From: Archaeoglobus sp. UBA234
GTDB taxonomy: Archaea > Halobacteriota > Archaeoglobi > Archaeoglobales > Archaeoglobaceae
Assembly: GCA_002494625.1 (NCBI GenBank)
Contig: DACH01000001.1
Span: 1 to 64,000, forward strand
Direction: 5' to 3'
DNA: 64,000 bases
Of the stretch, positions 8,097-15,747 are shown in pieces. Every line of letters starts with the position of its first letter. The first letter of the stretch is position 1. The notes beneath the pieces are model-generated. The model was not told where the DNA came from. It did not search any database and saw only the letters and a list, made by a program, of their open reading frames with translations. Position numbers and translations under genes: made by a program.

Positions 8097-9006
8097 CCTG
8101 ACCACCTCCTTTATTGCAGACGAAATATGGCTCTCTCAGCCCAATGGCTTCAAAAATCTTTTTCTTCAGCTCATCTCCTTTAAGACCCTTTATGTCCACG
8201 AGGTTATCGTCTCTGAGCAAACAGGGCTTTATCTTGCCATCAGTTGTAATTCTTATTCTGTTACAGTTGTAGCAAAATTCGGTGTTGTCTATCGGTCTGA
8301 CAAACTCAACTGCAGAACTATTGAGGAAGTACTGTTTCCTGTGATGCATGCTCCTGACTCTGAAACCATTAGCCTGAGCAGAGATTATTTCCTCTATGCT
8401 TCCTATATCGTAATAATATTTTTCCAGCTCAGGAAGCTTCAATAATTCAATGACCTGAAGAATGACCTTTATTCCATTACTGTTGTATTTTGAGATAAAT
8501 TCAATCATTTCTTCTACCTCATTATGATTTATTCCACTCATGACCACCATGTTCAGCTTAACAGGAGTTAATCCTGCATTAACGGCTGAATCAAGCCCTT
8601 TAACAACTTCTTCTATGTTACCGCCTGTAAGCTTTCTGTAAGTTTCAGGACTGAGCGTGTCAAGACTTATGTTAACCCTGGAGAGACCACTTTCCTTCAG
8701 CTCCTGAGCGTATTTTTCCAGTAGAATTCCATTTGTTGTCATCGATATTTCCTCAAAAGAGGGCATGAGAGAGATTATTTCAACTATATCTCTCCTTAAC
8801 AGTGGTTCACCACCGGTTATTTTAACCTTTTTCACCCCAAGCTCTCTGAAAACAAGGGCTATTTCCTTTATTTCCTCAGGAGTCATTTCAACACCGGTAT
8901 TTGAGAACTGACCCTCTTTATGACAGTAAAAACACCTTAAATTGCATTTATCGGTAACAGAAATTCTGAGATTCGTTATTCTCCTGTTAAATCTGTCAAT
9001 CAGCAT
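8089..9006 (-). CDS. moaA: GTP 3',8-cyclase, molybdenum cofactor biosynthesis
   Basis: 305-residue radical SAM enzyme. An N-terminal CNLRCFYC ligates the SAM [4Fe-4S]; TGGEPLLRRD is the SAM-contact motif. The C-terminal second cluster is CYNCNRIRITTDGKIKPC, with the MoaA NRIR motif. It makes the pterin precursor for Mo/W-pterin. I start it at the ATG giving MLIDRFNRRITNLRIS, the archaeal MoaA norm; an in-frame TTG at 9021 abuts mobA and is less likely. The C-terminal GGG is close to the double-Gly tail used by bacterial MoaA. Confidence 0.93.
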   Translation of the reverse strand: MLIDRFNRRITNLRISVTDKCNLRCFYCHKEGQFSNTGVEMTPEEIKEIALVFRELGVKKVKITGGEPLLRRDIVEIISLMPSFEEISMTTNGILLEKYAQELKESGLSRVNISLDTLSPETYRKLTGGNIEEVVKGLDSAVNAGLTPVKLNMVVMSGINHNEVEEMIEFISKYNSNGIKVILQVIELLKLPELEKYYYDIGSIEEIISAQANGFRVRSMHHRKQYFLNSSAVEFVRPIDNTEFCYNCNRIRITTDGKIKPCLLRDDNLVDIKGLKGDELKKKIFEAIGLREPYFVCNKGGGQVE

Positions 9007-9021
9007 TACAGAGATATTCAA

Positions 9022-9612
9022 CTACATCGAATTTATAATTTTTTCAGCCTTTTTCAGGTCGGAAGGTGTGTTGATATTCGTGAAGGAGATAAGTCCAGGG
9101 TCAAATTTTCTCAAAACCTCTACTGGAATGTATTTAACCTTCTCCACTCCTTTAAAAGCACAGATGACCTTTTTCTCGCCTCTTCTCAGGCATTTTTCTA
9201 TATTCACCCTTATCTCTGGAGTGTAAGCCGCAAGAGTCGGCTCAAACTTCCCATCACTCCATACAGGAACTGCTGCTGAACAGTCTACAGATTCCTCATA
9301 GAGAAATCTGCAGATATCCGGTGATACGAAAGGCATATCCGTGCTGACAATAACCAGTCTTTCACCGAGATGTTCAAGGGCAGAATGTATTCCAGCAAGA
9401 GGACCCATTTCCTTAAAGATATCTGTTATAACATCGCCATAAACAGAATATAGTTCTGCCTGATTGCTATCCCTGCAAACAATTACAGTTTGAAAATCTT
9501 TAAGTGATTCAAGGATTATACTGATGATTTCTCTTCCACCAATTTTGATAAGCCCCTTTTCCACCCCACCTAATCTCCTCCCTGTACCACCAGCGAGTAT
9601 GGCAGCCCACAC
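9022..9612 (-). CDS. mobA: Molybdenum cofactor guanylyltransferase-like protein
   Basis: About 196 residues. The AAILAGGTGRRLGGVEKGLIKIGG N terminus is the nucleotide-binding signature of MobA-type nucleotidyltransferases, and VSTDMPFVSPD carries the metal-binding Asp. The family attaches GMP to Mo/W-pterin. An ATG at 9624 would add MSSS. I prefer the GTG at 9612 because a TATA-like box at 9633-9640 would place the transcript start close to 9610. First gene of a unit with moaA, so both act in tungsto/molybdopterin synthesis. Confidence 0.85.
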   Translation of the reverse strand: MWAAILAGGTGRRLGGVEKGLIKIGGREIISIILESLKDFQTVIVCRDSNQAELYSVYGDVITDIFKEMGPLAGIHSALEHLGERLVIVSTDMPFVSPDICRFLYEESVDCSAAVPVWSDGKFEPTLAAYTPEIRVNIEKCLRRGEKKVICAFKGVEKVKYIPVEVLRKFDPGLISFTNINTPSDLKKAEKIINSM

Positions 9613-9632
9613 AGAGGAACTCATACAGTTAC

Positions 9633-9640
9633 ATATTTAA
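9633..9640. promoter_or_regulatory. Single TATA-like box between divergent mobA and mfnA
   Basis: ATATTTAA (CTTAAATATG on the minus strand) lies 26 nt before both the mfnA ATG (9664) on the plus strand and the mobA GTG (9612) on the minus strand. No second TATA-like element is visible in the 51-nt gap, so one near-symmetric box may serve both directions. Confidence 0.5.
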
Positions 9641-9663
9641 GACCTTGCCTCCACCCACTCCTG

Positions 9664-10809
9664 ATGTCTTCAGGATGGGAAGAAAGGCTGAGTGAGCTTG
9701 AGGAGATACTGAAAACATACCGCGAGAAAGATATACCCTACTCAAGGGTTCTCAGCTCAATGTGTACATCCCCTCACCCCCTTGCTTTGAAGGCATTGAA
9801 CATGTTCATTGAAACCAATCTCGGAGATCCAGGTATTTTTCAGGGAACAAGGGAGCTTGAGGGGAGACTAATGCAAATGCTCGGAGAATTGCTCCACAAC
9901 AAGAGTGTAGCAGGATATATATGCTCTGGAGGGACAGAAGCTAACATTCAGGGAGTCAGAGCAGCAAGAAACATCATGAGGAGAAAGAAAGGCATTTCTG
10001 AGCCCAATATCGTTATTCCAGAATCAGCCCACTTCTCCTTTGAAAAAATAGGTGATATTCTCGGGGTTGAAATAAGGAGAGCCCGTCTTGATGAGGACTA
10101 CAGAGTTGATACTGCCCATGTTGAATCCTTAGTGGATTCAAATACAATATCAGTTGTCGGGATTGCCGGTACAACCGAACTCGGGCAGATAGACCCAATT
10201 GTTGAACTTTCCAGGCTGGTGGAGGAGAAAGATATTGAACTGCATGTAGATGCTGCTTTTGGTGGGCTTGTTATCCCCTTTATGGATGAACCATACCCCT
10301 TTGATTTTCAGCTCGATGGTGTTAGCTCGATAACAATAGACCCACACAAAATGGGTATGGCAACCATTCCTTCCGGTGGAATTCTTTTCAGGGATGAGAG
10401 TTACCTCCATGCTCTTGAGGTTGAGACTCCCTACCTCACAACGAAAACACAATTCACACTCACAGGAACAAGGCCCGGAACAGGGGTTGCTTCAGCCTTT
10501 GCTGTTCTCCACACACTCGGGTTTGAGGGGATGAAAGAGATAGTCGAGAAATGTCTCGAGAACACCAACCTTCTCGTGGATGAGATGAGAAATCTTGGAT
10601 TTGAGCCAGTAATTGAGCCAATAATGAATGTTGTGAGCTTTGAAACGGATAAAGCAGAGAGAATTAAGGATGAACTCATGAAAAGGAAATGGGTTATCTC
10701 CACAATCAGAAGACCCCGGGCTATAAGGTTTGTTATCATGCCCCATGTCACTGAGGAGGTAATTGTGAACTTCTTAGCGGAGTTCAGGAGGGTTATTTCT
10801 TCACTCTAA
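9664..10809 (+). CDS. mfnA: MfnA-type L-tyrosine/L-aspartate decarboxylase
   Basis: 381-residue group II PLP decarboxylase. SGGTEANIQGVRAARN near residue 87 and the PLP Lys229 in TIDPHKMGMATIPSGG are diagnostic. In archaea this family makes tyramine for methanofuran or beta-alanine for coenzyme A. Both are plausible here, since Archaeoglobales use methanofuran in their C1 pathway. The ATG at 9664 has a TATA box exactly 26 nt upstream and no ribosome site, so the mRNA is probably leaderless. Monocistronic. Confidence 0.9.
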   Translation: MSSGWEERLSELEEILKTYREKDIPYSRVLSSMCTSPHPLALKALNMFIETNLGDPGIFQGTRELEGRLMQMLGELLHNKSVAGYICSGGTEANIQGVRAARNIMRRKKGISEPNIVIPESAHFSFEKIGDILGVEIRRARLDEDYRVDTAHVESLVDSNTISVVGIAGTTELGQIDPIVELSRLVEEKDIELHVDAAFGGLVIPFMDEPYPFDFQLDGVSSITIDPHKMGMATIPSGGILFRDESYLHALEVETPYLTTKTQFTLTGTRPGTGVASAFAVLHTLGFEGMKEIVEKCLENTNLLVDEMRNLGFEPVIEPIMNVVSFETDKAERIKDELMKRKWVISTIRRPRAIRFVIMPHVTEEVIVNFLAEFRRVISSL

Positions 10810-10914
10810 GGTTTATTAGATTATATTTACCTACTATAACTTTTTTACACAGGCTTAAACCTCCAAATAAAGAGGTGTGATATATAACAATTAAAAAGCC
10901 ATCATACATTGAGT

Positions 10915-10945
10915 AAAAACGGCAGGATGATTGACTGTTCCTGCC
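10915..10945 (-). terminator. Hairpin plus T-run at the radical SAM gene end
   Basis: On the minus strand GGCAGGA and TCCTGCC form a perfect 7-bp stem with an 11-nt loop (10921-10945). GTTTTT follows immediately. The stem begins at the last base of the stop codon of the radical SAM gene. This resembles an intrinsic terminator closing the peptide-modification operon. Confidence 0.5.
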
Positions 10946-12102
10946 TATGGTTTCCCGTAAAGCTTCCCGTAGACAGCACACATAACCGGATCAGGGGCAT
11001 TTAAACTGTTAAAGGTGGCAGCCCTGAATCTGCAACCTCCCTTACAGCTCTCTTTAATTTCACAATCCCTGCATCCCTCAATCTCCTCAAGCTTCCAGAG
11101 ATGTGTCAGATTTAGCCTTTTCCAGCACTCATCGAGACCTTCCCTTATATTTCCCACAGGCTCAAAAAAACCACACCTTGAGATGTTGCCATCAGGGTCA
11201 GATGAGCACATGTGAGCACCACAGGCATAATCCCCATGACTCCTGTGTCCTGAATCAAAAAAACCATAATTTCTCATTATCCTGGCTGCCTTTTCAGGAG
11301 GGAGAAGAAGATGGGTATTTGACTTCATCTCTCCCTCTATGGAGGGATAATCAACCATCCAGGATTTAACTCCAAGCTCTTTGAAGATCTTCTCCATCTT
11401 CTCGAACTCATCTGCATTCAGACTGTGAACCATTGTTGCTATGCTCACATCGACTCCAGATCCTCGCAGCAGTTCAACTGCCTTTATTGCTTTTTCAAAG
11501 CTTCCTTCACTTCTGATGAGATCATGAGATTCTAAGCCATCTATACTGATCTGAACCTCATCCACTTCAATGTTGCAGTTTTTCTCATTAATTAAGGTTC
11601 CATTGGTTATCAGAACCTTTCTAAAATCGTACTGGTTTGTTAGAGCAATCATCCTGTCTATTTCAGGATGGAGAAGAGGTTCACCACCAGATAACATCAC
11701 CTTCAATCCTCCGGCAGAGTTGAATTCATCAAGAAGTAGCTCGAAAACCCCATAATCCATGTCCCGGGACTTTTTCTCAAGATAACAGTGCCTACACCTG
11801 AGATTACATCTGTATGTAGTATGAAGTAGAAGATGTCTGAGAGATGGTCTGAAGCCTTCAGTCCATGAGATCTCTTCAGGTTTTTCAGATAATTCAACTA
11901 TCCCCTCCTGAATACAGTAATCGATGAAATCTCTCTCCTGTTTATCAAAACTCCTGTCAATTCTGTTAATATCTTTCAAAAACTGAAATCCTTCATCATC
12001 AAGCTCGTAAAGCTCATCTGTCTTTGCTTTATATACAATAGGAACTTCAAATTTTCTTAAGAGAACTCTATCAGCCAGTTTCAGATACTTCTTTCCCTGC
12101 AA
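10945..12102 (-). CDS. Radical SAM/SPASM peptide-modifying enzyme with PqqD-like N-terminal domain
   Basis: 385 residues. Residues 1-80 look like a PqqD/RRE peptide-recognition domain. C99xxxC103xxC106 (CNLRCRHC) ligates the SAM cluster and SGGEP is at 138-142. A SPASM-type C terminus carries Cys at about 294, 299, 310, 344, 347, 353, 357 and 375, enough for two auxiliary [4Fe-4S] clusters. Enzymes of this build (PqqE, sactionine and ranthipeptide synthases, AF1577-like proteins) modify short peptides. A TTG start at 12102 follows GGAGGACATCAGGC. It overlaps the 58-aa gene, which is preceded by a 20-aa Cys-rich peptide gene. The substrate assignment is inference; the fold assignment is firm. 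Confidence 0.88.
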   Translation of the reverse strand: MQGKKYLKLADRVLLRKFEVPIVYKAKTDELYELDDEGFQFLKDINRIDRSFDKQERDFIDYCIQEGIVELSEKPEEISWTEGFRPSLRHLLLHTTYRCNLRCRHCYLEKKSRDMDYGVFELLLDEFNSAGGLKVMLSGGEPLLHPEIDRMIALTNQYDFRKVLITNGTLINEKNCNIEVDEVQISIDGLESHDLIRSEGSFEKAIKAVELLRGSGVDVSIATMVHSLNADEFEKMEKIFKELGVKSWMVDYPSIEGEMKSNTHLLLPPEKAARIMRNYGFFDSGHRSHGDYACGAHMCSSDPDGNISRCGFFEPVGNIREGLDECWKRLNLTHLWKLEEIEGCRDCEIKESCKGGCRFRAATFNSLNAPDPVMCAVYGKLYGKP

Positions 12103-12247
12103 GCCTGATGTCCTCCAGAGTGATTTTTTCTCTCTCTAAGAGAACTCTGATTATTCTGTAAGCTCCACACTCAAGCTGCTCCTCTGTTTCCTTGTAAAAA
12201 TCACAGACTATGCATACAGCATCCACAAGTTCCTTCTTTGAAACCAT
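12071..12247 (-). CDS. 58-residue Cys-containing protein between peptide and radical SAM genes
   Basis: Starts at an ATG preceded by AGGGTGG (6-nt spacing) and overlaps the radical SAM start by 32 nt. The sequence is helical, with a CIVC pair at residues 12-15 and a third Cys in QLECGAY near 27. It ends in a Lys/Glu/Leu-rich helix (RVLLEREKITLEDIRLAGKEV). I do not recognise it. Its place in the unit suggests an accessory such as a metal- or peptide-binding partner, or a second substrate. A longer reading from 12289 exists, but it would run into the peptide gene's stop region and lacks a ribosome site. Confidence 0.72.
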   Translation of the reverse strand: MVSKKELVDAVCIVCDFYKETEEQLECGAYRIIRVLLEREKITLEDIRLAGKEVSETG

Positions 12248-12272
12248 AACAACCACCCTAAAAAATAAAAAA

Positions 12273-12335
12273 TCAGGCGCAGGATGCATTACACTTGCAA
12301 ATCCCTGACTCTTTTCTAACTTTCTCTATTTTCAT
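12273..12335 (-). CDS. Candidate 20-residue Cys-rich RiPP precursor peptide
   Basis: Twenty codons from an ATG with AGGTGA 8 nt upstream, ending in TGA. The N-terminal half is charged (MKIEKVRKES) and the C-terminal half is GICKCNASCA, with Cys at 13, 15 and 19. This leader-plus-core layout fits a radical SAM substrate: a basic/amphipathic recognition segment, then a Cys-rich core. A TATA-like box at 12370-12377 predicts a transcript start near 12347, so this is the first gene of the transcript. Two genes downstream is a radical SAM/SPASM enzyme with a peptide-recognition domain. A methanogen Cys-peptide family (TIGR04165) is known; membership here is unverified. Confidence 0.7.
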   Translation of the reverse strand: MKIEKVRKESGICKCNASCA

Positions 12336-12369
12336 ACATAGTCACCTGAATCAAATGCTTTTTTTCAAA

Positions 12370-12377
12370 TTTATAAG
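12370..12377 (-). promoter_or_regulatory. TATA-like box of the peptide/radical SAM operon
   Basis: AACTTATAAATT on the minus strand. The 26-nt rule puts the transcript start near 12347, giving a 12-nt leader that contains the AGGTGA ribosome site of the 20-residue peptide. Confidence 0.6.
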
Positions 12378-12480
12378 TTTTACGCATCTCAGACTTTTTT
12401 ATTAAAAAATTTCTGCTGATAAACCTTATTTAATAAAAAAATACAGTAGTTGTTACCTTTTGCTACTAAAAACAGAGTTA

Positions 12481-12855
12481 TTAGTACTTACCCTTCATGT
12501 AAAGAAAGATTTCTTCCCCGTCCTTTACACTTTTAAAGGCTTCAATATCTCCCTTCACTCTACCAAAAACATTTACAGGGCTTGCAGGTCTAATTCTATC
12601 ATCACTTACAGGTGTTTTCCCGAAGAAAATACATATAGCCTTTCCCGGAATCCAGAAAGCTACATCACCCAGTTCAACAACATCTCTTGAATTCTCCTCC
12701 TCATCGAAGTCGATTGGAGCGGTGAAATAAATCTCATCACCCCACCTGTTAGCATAGCCTTTAATGGGGAGTTTCTCCAGGATTGCTCTGGATGTTTTAC
12801 AATCAACAAGCTCTATTTCCCTCTCAATATCCCCGACCTTAACGAGAATCTTCAT
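12481..12855 (-). CDS. Cyclophilin-like TM1367-family protein
   Basis: 124 residues from the ATG at 12855 (MKILVKVGDIEREIEL). The pattern GYANRWGDEIYFTAP..DVVELGDVAFWIPGKAICIFFGKTPVS, then IRPASPVNVFGRVKGD, is that of the small cyclophilin-like beta-barrel family first seen in TM1367 (DUF369-type). No enzyme activity is known for the family. It begins one base after the stop of the ACT-domain gene, so it is coupled to it. The frame's upstream extension to 12978 lies inside that gene and is not used. Confidence 0.8.
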   Translation of the reverse strand: MKILVKVGDIEREIELVDCKTSRAILEKLPIKGYANRWGDEIYFTAPIDFDEEENSRDVVELGDVAFWIPGKAICIFFGKTPVSDDRIRPASPVNVFGRVKGDIEAFKSVKDGEEIFLYMKGKY

Positions 12856-12856
12856 T

Positions 12857-13282
12857 TCAATCAACCCTGTCTTTGAACAGAGCATTCTCCTTCTCGAGAA
12901 CTTCAACCGCTTTCTCGATATTATCAACCCTGAGAATGACCAGTGCCTTATCCCTTCCCCATGTAAAGGCATAAACATATTCTATATTAACTCCTGCACT
13001 TCCAAGAGCATTTGCTATTCTGTAAAGCCCCCCGGGTTCATCTTCAACTTCCACACCAAGTACATCTGTGAGTGAAACTGTAAAGCCAGAAGATTTCAGG
13101 GTTCTGTATGCCTTCTCAGTATCATCCACAACCATTCTGATTATTCCAAAATCTCCAGCCTCTGCAATTGTGAATGCCCTGATATTGATATTCTCTTCAT
13201 ATAGTTTTTCTGTGATTGCTGCAAGTCTTCCGGGTTTGTTCTCCACAAAAACAGAGACCTGTTTGATAACTTTATCCTCCAT
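12857..13282 (-). CDS. Tandem ACT-domain regulatory protein
   Basis: 141 residues made of two ACT domains. The first is at about 7-75 (VSVFVENKPGRLAAITEKLYEENINIRAFTIA) and the second at about 76-140 (GVEVEDEPGGLYRIANALGSAGVNIEYVYAFT). ACT pairs bind amino acids; stand-alone archaeal versions often accompany amino-acid or phenylacetate-CoA ligase genes. The ATG at 13282 follows CAGGTGATGAT. The ligand cannot be told from sequence. It forms a unit with the TM1367-like gene. Confidence 0.87.
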   Translation of the reverse strand: MEDKVIKQVSVFVENKPGRLAAITEKLYEENINIRAFTIAEAGDFGIIRMVVDDTEKAYRTLKSSGFTVSLTDVLGVEVEDEPGGLYRIANALGSAGVNIEYVYAFTWGRDKALVILRVDNIEKAVEVLEKENALFKDRVD

Positions 13283-13342
13283 ATCATCACCTGTATGGTT
13301 GGCTGAGTTCTCAAAATATAACTGTTTCTGATTATTTCGTTG

Positions 13343-13912
13343 TTAAAGCTTCCGGAGAAGAACGAACAGAAAAACAAAGAGAAATATGAACGGAGCGACA
13401 AAAACCTGTACATTGATGTCCTCAGTTCTGAATATGAATTCGGGCTGGAGGCAGAGATTTACGATAGAGCCAAAAAATAATCGAAAGGAGAGAGTTACTG
13501 TCTCGAGATAAGAACAAGAGCTATCTAAGTTGAACCAGCTGAAAAAGTTAACCACGCTGAGAGATAAGAGAAAGATGATGAAAAAAAGGAGAATTTCTCT
13601 CTCCAATCTCCTCCATACGAAGAATAGCCACACTATCAGTCCACCTGCAAAGTATGCGGTAAGCCATACCGTAACATTAAGGGGAAAAACAATGCCCATC
13701 TGATAAGCAATCTGCACTGAGCCTGGAAGAGAGAAAGTGAGAATATAAATATTCATGAAAAAAAATCTATCAGAAAGTTTATTTATGGAAAGATATCCAA
13801 CTAAGGAGCCGTAAATCAAGGCTATACCTGTGAACAGACCACCTATTGATGATAAACCCATTATATGAAACACAGCAGCAATACTCACCATCAGTACTAA
13901 AGGGATGATCAT
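13343..13912 (-). CDS. Hypothetical integral membrane protein, 189 aa
   Basis: Hydrophobic throughout, with about six predicted helices. Examples are residues 1-20, 22-42, 50-70, 78-98 and 105-125, with a last helix at 170-186 that ends in LLRKL. A short Cys-containing loop (SSCSY, then CLQPEF) lies between helices five and six. I recognise no family signature. It lies upstream of the ACT-domain gene on the same strand with a 60-nt gap. Confidence 0.65.
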   Translation of the reverse strand: MIIPLVLMVSIAAVFHIMGLSSIGGLFTGIALIYGSLVGYLSINKLSDRFFFMNIYILTFSLPGSVQIAYQMGIVFPLNVTVWLTAYFAGGLIVWLFFVWRRLEREILLFFIIFLLSLSVVNFFSWFNLDSSCSYLETVTLSFRLFFGSIVNLCLQPEFIFRTEDINVQVFVAPFIFLFVFLFVLLRKL

Positions 13913-14091
13913 TACTGAATTCTTAAATTTAATGAATATTTATTTTACGGTTTAAAATTTATCTAATCTGTTTTTCTGAATTCTGGTGAGAACATTTAAT
14001 CAATCAAAACTTTTCACTCCAGCAAAAAAAATTTCATCAGTTAGCATTATGAAAATATGTTTGTGAAAGTTTGTGGAAAAAGGTGTAAAGC

Positions 14092-14099
14092 ATATATAT
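14092..14099 (+). promoter_or_regulatory. TATA box of pyrD
   Basis: AAAGCATATATATACC, a strong BRE-plus-TATA match. The box is centred 26 nt before the pyrD ATG, which has no ribosome site, so the transcript is predicted to be leaderless. Confidence 0.65.
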
Positions 14100-14121
14100 A
14101 CCTCCACCAGAGGCAATAGAG

Positions 14122-15009
14122 ATGCTTGAAATTGATGTTGCCAGTTTGAAAATGAAGAGCCCTCTTGTCCTAGCAAGTGGGGTACTTGGGAGCTTCTCCC
14201 CATCTCTCAGCAGAGTTGCAGAACATGCAGGAGCAGTTGTTACAAAAAGTGTTGGTCTGCAGCCAAGAGAAGGATACAGAACACCTGTCATCATTAATAC
14301 ACCCCATGGACTCATCAACGCAGTTGGTTTATCCTCTCCCGGATGTGAAGAGTTCTCAAAAGAGCTTTCAAAGTTCAGAGGAGATGCAAAGCTTATAGTC
14401 AGCCTCTTCGCCTCAGAACCCGATGATTTTGTTAAGTTGAGCAGTTATTTTGATATGGCCGATGCTTTTGAGCTGAATTTAAGCTGTCCTCATGTGAGTG
14501 ATGCGGGACTGACTGTAGGAAGTGATCCAGAACTTGTTAAAGAGATTGTTGAGAAAATGAAGAGTAGATCATCAAAACCCGTTTTCCCGAAACTATCCGC
14601 AGCAACGGACTACATTGAGGTTGCAAAGGCTGCTGAAGAGGGAGGAGCCGATGGTATCGTTGCCATAAACACACTCAGAGGTATGGCAATAGACATAGGC
14701 ACACGGAAGCCGATACTCTCCAATATCAGCGGAGGTGTCAGTGGTGAGGGCATAAAACCAATTGCAATGAAGGTTGTCTGGGACCTCTATGAGGAGCTTG
14801 AGATCCCCGTAATTGCCTCTGGTGGAGCTACCACATGGAGAGATGTTATTGAGTTCATCTTAGCAGGAGCAAGAGCTGTACAAATAGGTTCTGCGTTTTT
14901 CTACAGTTACAGAGTTTTTTACAGTATAAAGGAGAGTTTGATAGCATATCTTAGAAAGGAAAAGATAAGCTTAAATGAGCTCGTCGGAATGGCTCATAAA
15001 ACAGTATGA
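14122..15009 (+). CDS. pyrD: Dihydroorotate dehydrogenase, class 1B catalytic subunit
   Basis: 295-residue FMN TIM barrel oxidising dihydroorotate to orotate in pyrimidine synthesis. ELNLSCPHVSD contains the catalytic Cys environment of class 1B (SCPH). FPKLSA, AINTLRGMAIDI and SGGATTWRDVIEFILAGARAVQIGSA form the substrate and FMN phosphate sites. It pairs with the pyrK subunit 10 nt downstream. ATG at 14122 with a TATA box 26 nt upstream. Confidence 0.95.
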   Translation: MLEIDVASLKMKSPLVLASGVLGSFSPSLSRVAEHAGAVVTKSVGLQPREGYRTPVIINTPHGLINAVGLSSPGCEEFSKELSKFRGDAKLIVSLFASEPDDFVKLSSYFDMADAFELNLSCPHVSDAGLTVGSDPELVKEIVEKMKSRSSKPVFPKLSAATDYIEVAKAAEEGGADGIVAINTLRGMAIDIGTRKPILSNISGGVSGEGIKPIAMKVVWDLYEELEIPVIASGGATTWRDVIEFILAGARAVQIGSAFFYSYRVFYSIKESLIAYLRKEKISLNELVGMAHKTV

Positions 15010-15019
15010 AGGTGATTAC

Positions 15020-15730
15020 ATGTTCAGCATGAGAATAGACAAGATTATAAGGCATTCAGATGATGTTTCAACACTTTTTTTCAGCTCAAGACTCAGATCA
15101 TACCCTGGGCAGTTCATAATGCTCAACCTTCCCCGATATGAGGAAATACCCCTCAGTCTCTCCTCTCCCAACTCAGTCACAGTCAGAGCCGTTGGAGAGA
15201 CCACCTATGCCCTGATCAGATTGAGTGCTGGTGAGATTGTTGGCATAAGGGGACCTTTCGGTAAACCATTCACACCTACCGACGGAAAAGCTCTGCTTGT
15301 TGCAGGTGGGATAGGTGCCGCCCCGCTCTACTACCTCCACGATTACCTGAAGAGAAGGGGAGCAGAGGTCAAAGTTCTCTTTGGTGCAAGAAAAGCAGAG
15401 GAGCTCGTGTGGAAGGATAGATTTTCAGTTCTGATGGTTGCAACAGATGATGGTTCAGAGGGGTTAAGGGGGACTGTAATCGACCTTTTGAAAGAGGAGG
15501 AACTGCAGCAATACGACAGAATTTATGTATGTGGTCCTGAAGAGATGCTCAGAAAAGCCTTCACACACCTGAAGGAGAAAGAAGTGCTTGGAAAAGCTGA
15601 ATTCTCCCTCGAAAGATACATGAAATGTGGCATAGGGGTTTGTGGAACCTGTATTCTTGAGGATGGTTCAAGAGTGTGTGCTGAGGGTCCTGTTTTCAGT
15701 GGTAAGGATCTCGAGGGAGTGGAGTTCTGA
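15020..15730 (+). CDS. pyrK: Dihydroorotate dehydrogenase electron-transfer subunit
   Basis: 236 residues. The N-terminal FAD-binding barrel has an IPLSLSS (RxYS-like) region, and VAGGIGAAPLYYL starts the NAD-binding domain. A C-terminal [2Fe-2S] site reads MKCGIGVCGTCILEDGSRVC, in the usual C-x4-C-x2-C-xn-C layout. It hands electrons from PyrD to NAD+ or another acceptor. The ATG at 15020 follows GGTGATTAC; the upstream open frame from 14975 overlaps pyrD and is not used. Confidence 0.93.
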   Translation: MFSMRIDKIIRHSDDVSTLFFSSRLRSYPGQFIMLNLPRYEEIPLSLSSPNSVTVRAVGETTYALIRLSAGEIVGIRGPFGKPFTPTDGKALLVAGGIGAAPLYYLHDYLKRRGAEVKVLFGARKAEELVWKDRFSVLMVATDDGSEGLRGTVIDLLKEEELQQYDRIYVCGPEEMLRKAFTHLKEKEVLGKAEFSLERYMKCGIGVCGTCILEDGSRVCAEGPVFSGKDLEGVEF

Positions 15731-15747
15731 GACAGCTGAGCTAAAAA

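Noticed and set aside
12248..12289. Longer start for the 58-residue Cys protein
   Set aside because: The extra residues come from the peptide gene's stop region in another frame, and the good ribosome site is before 12247.
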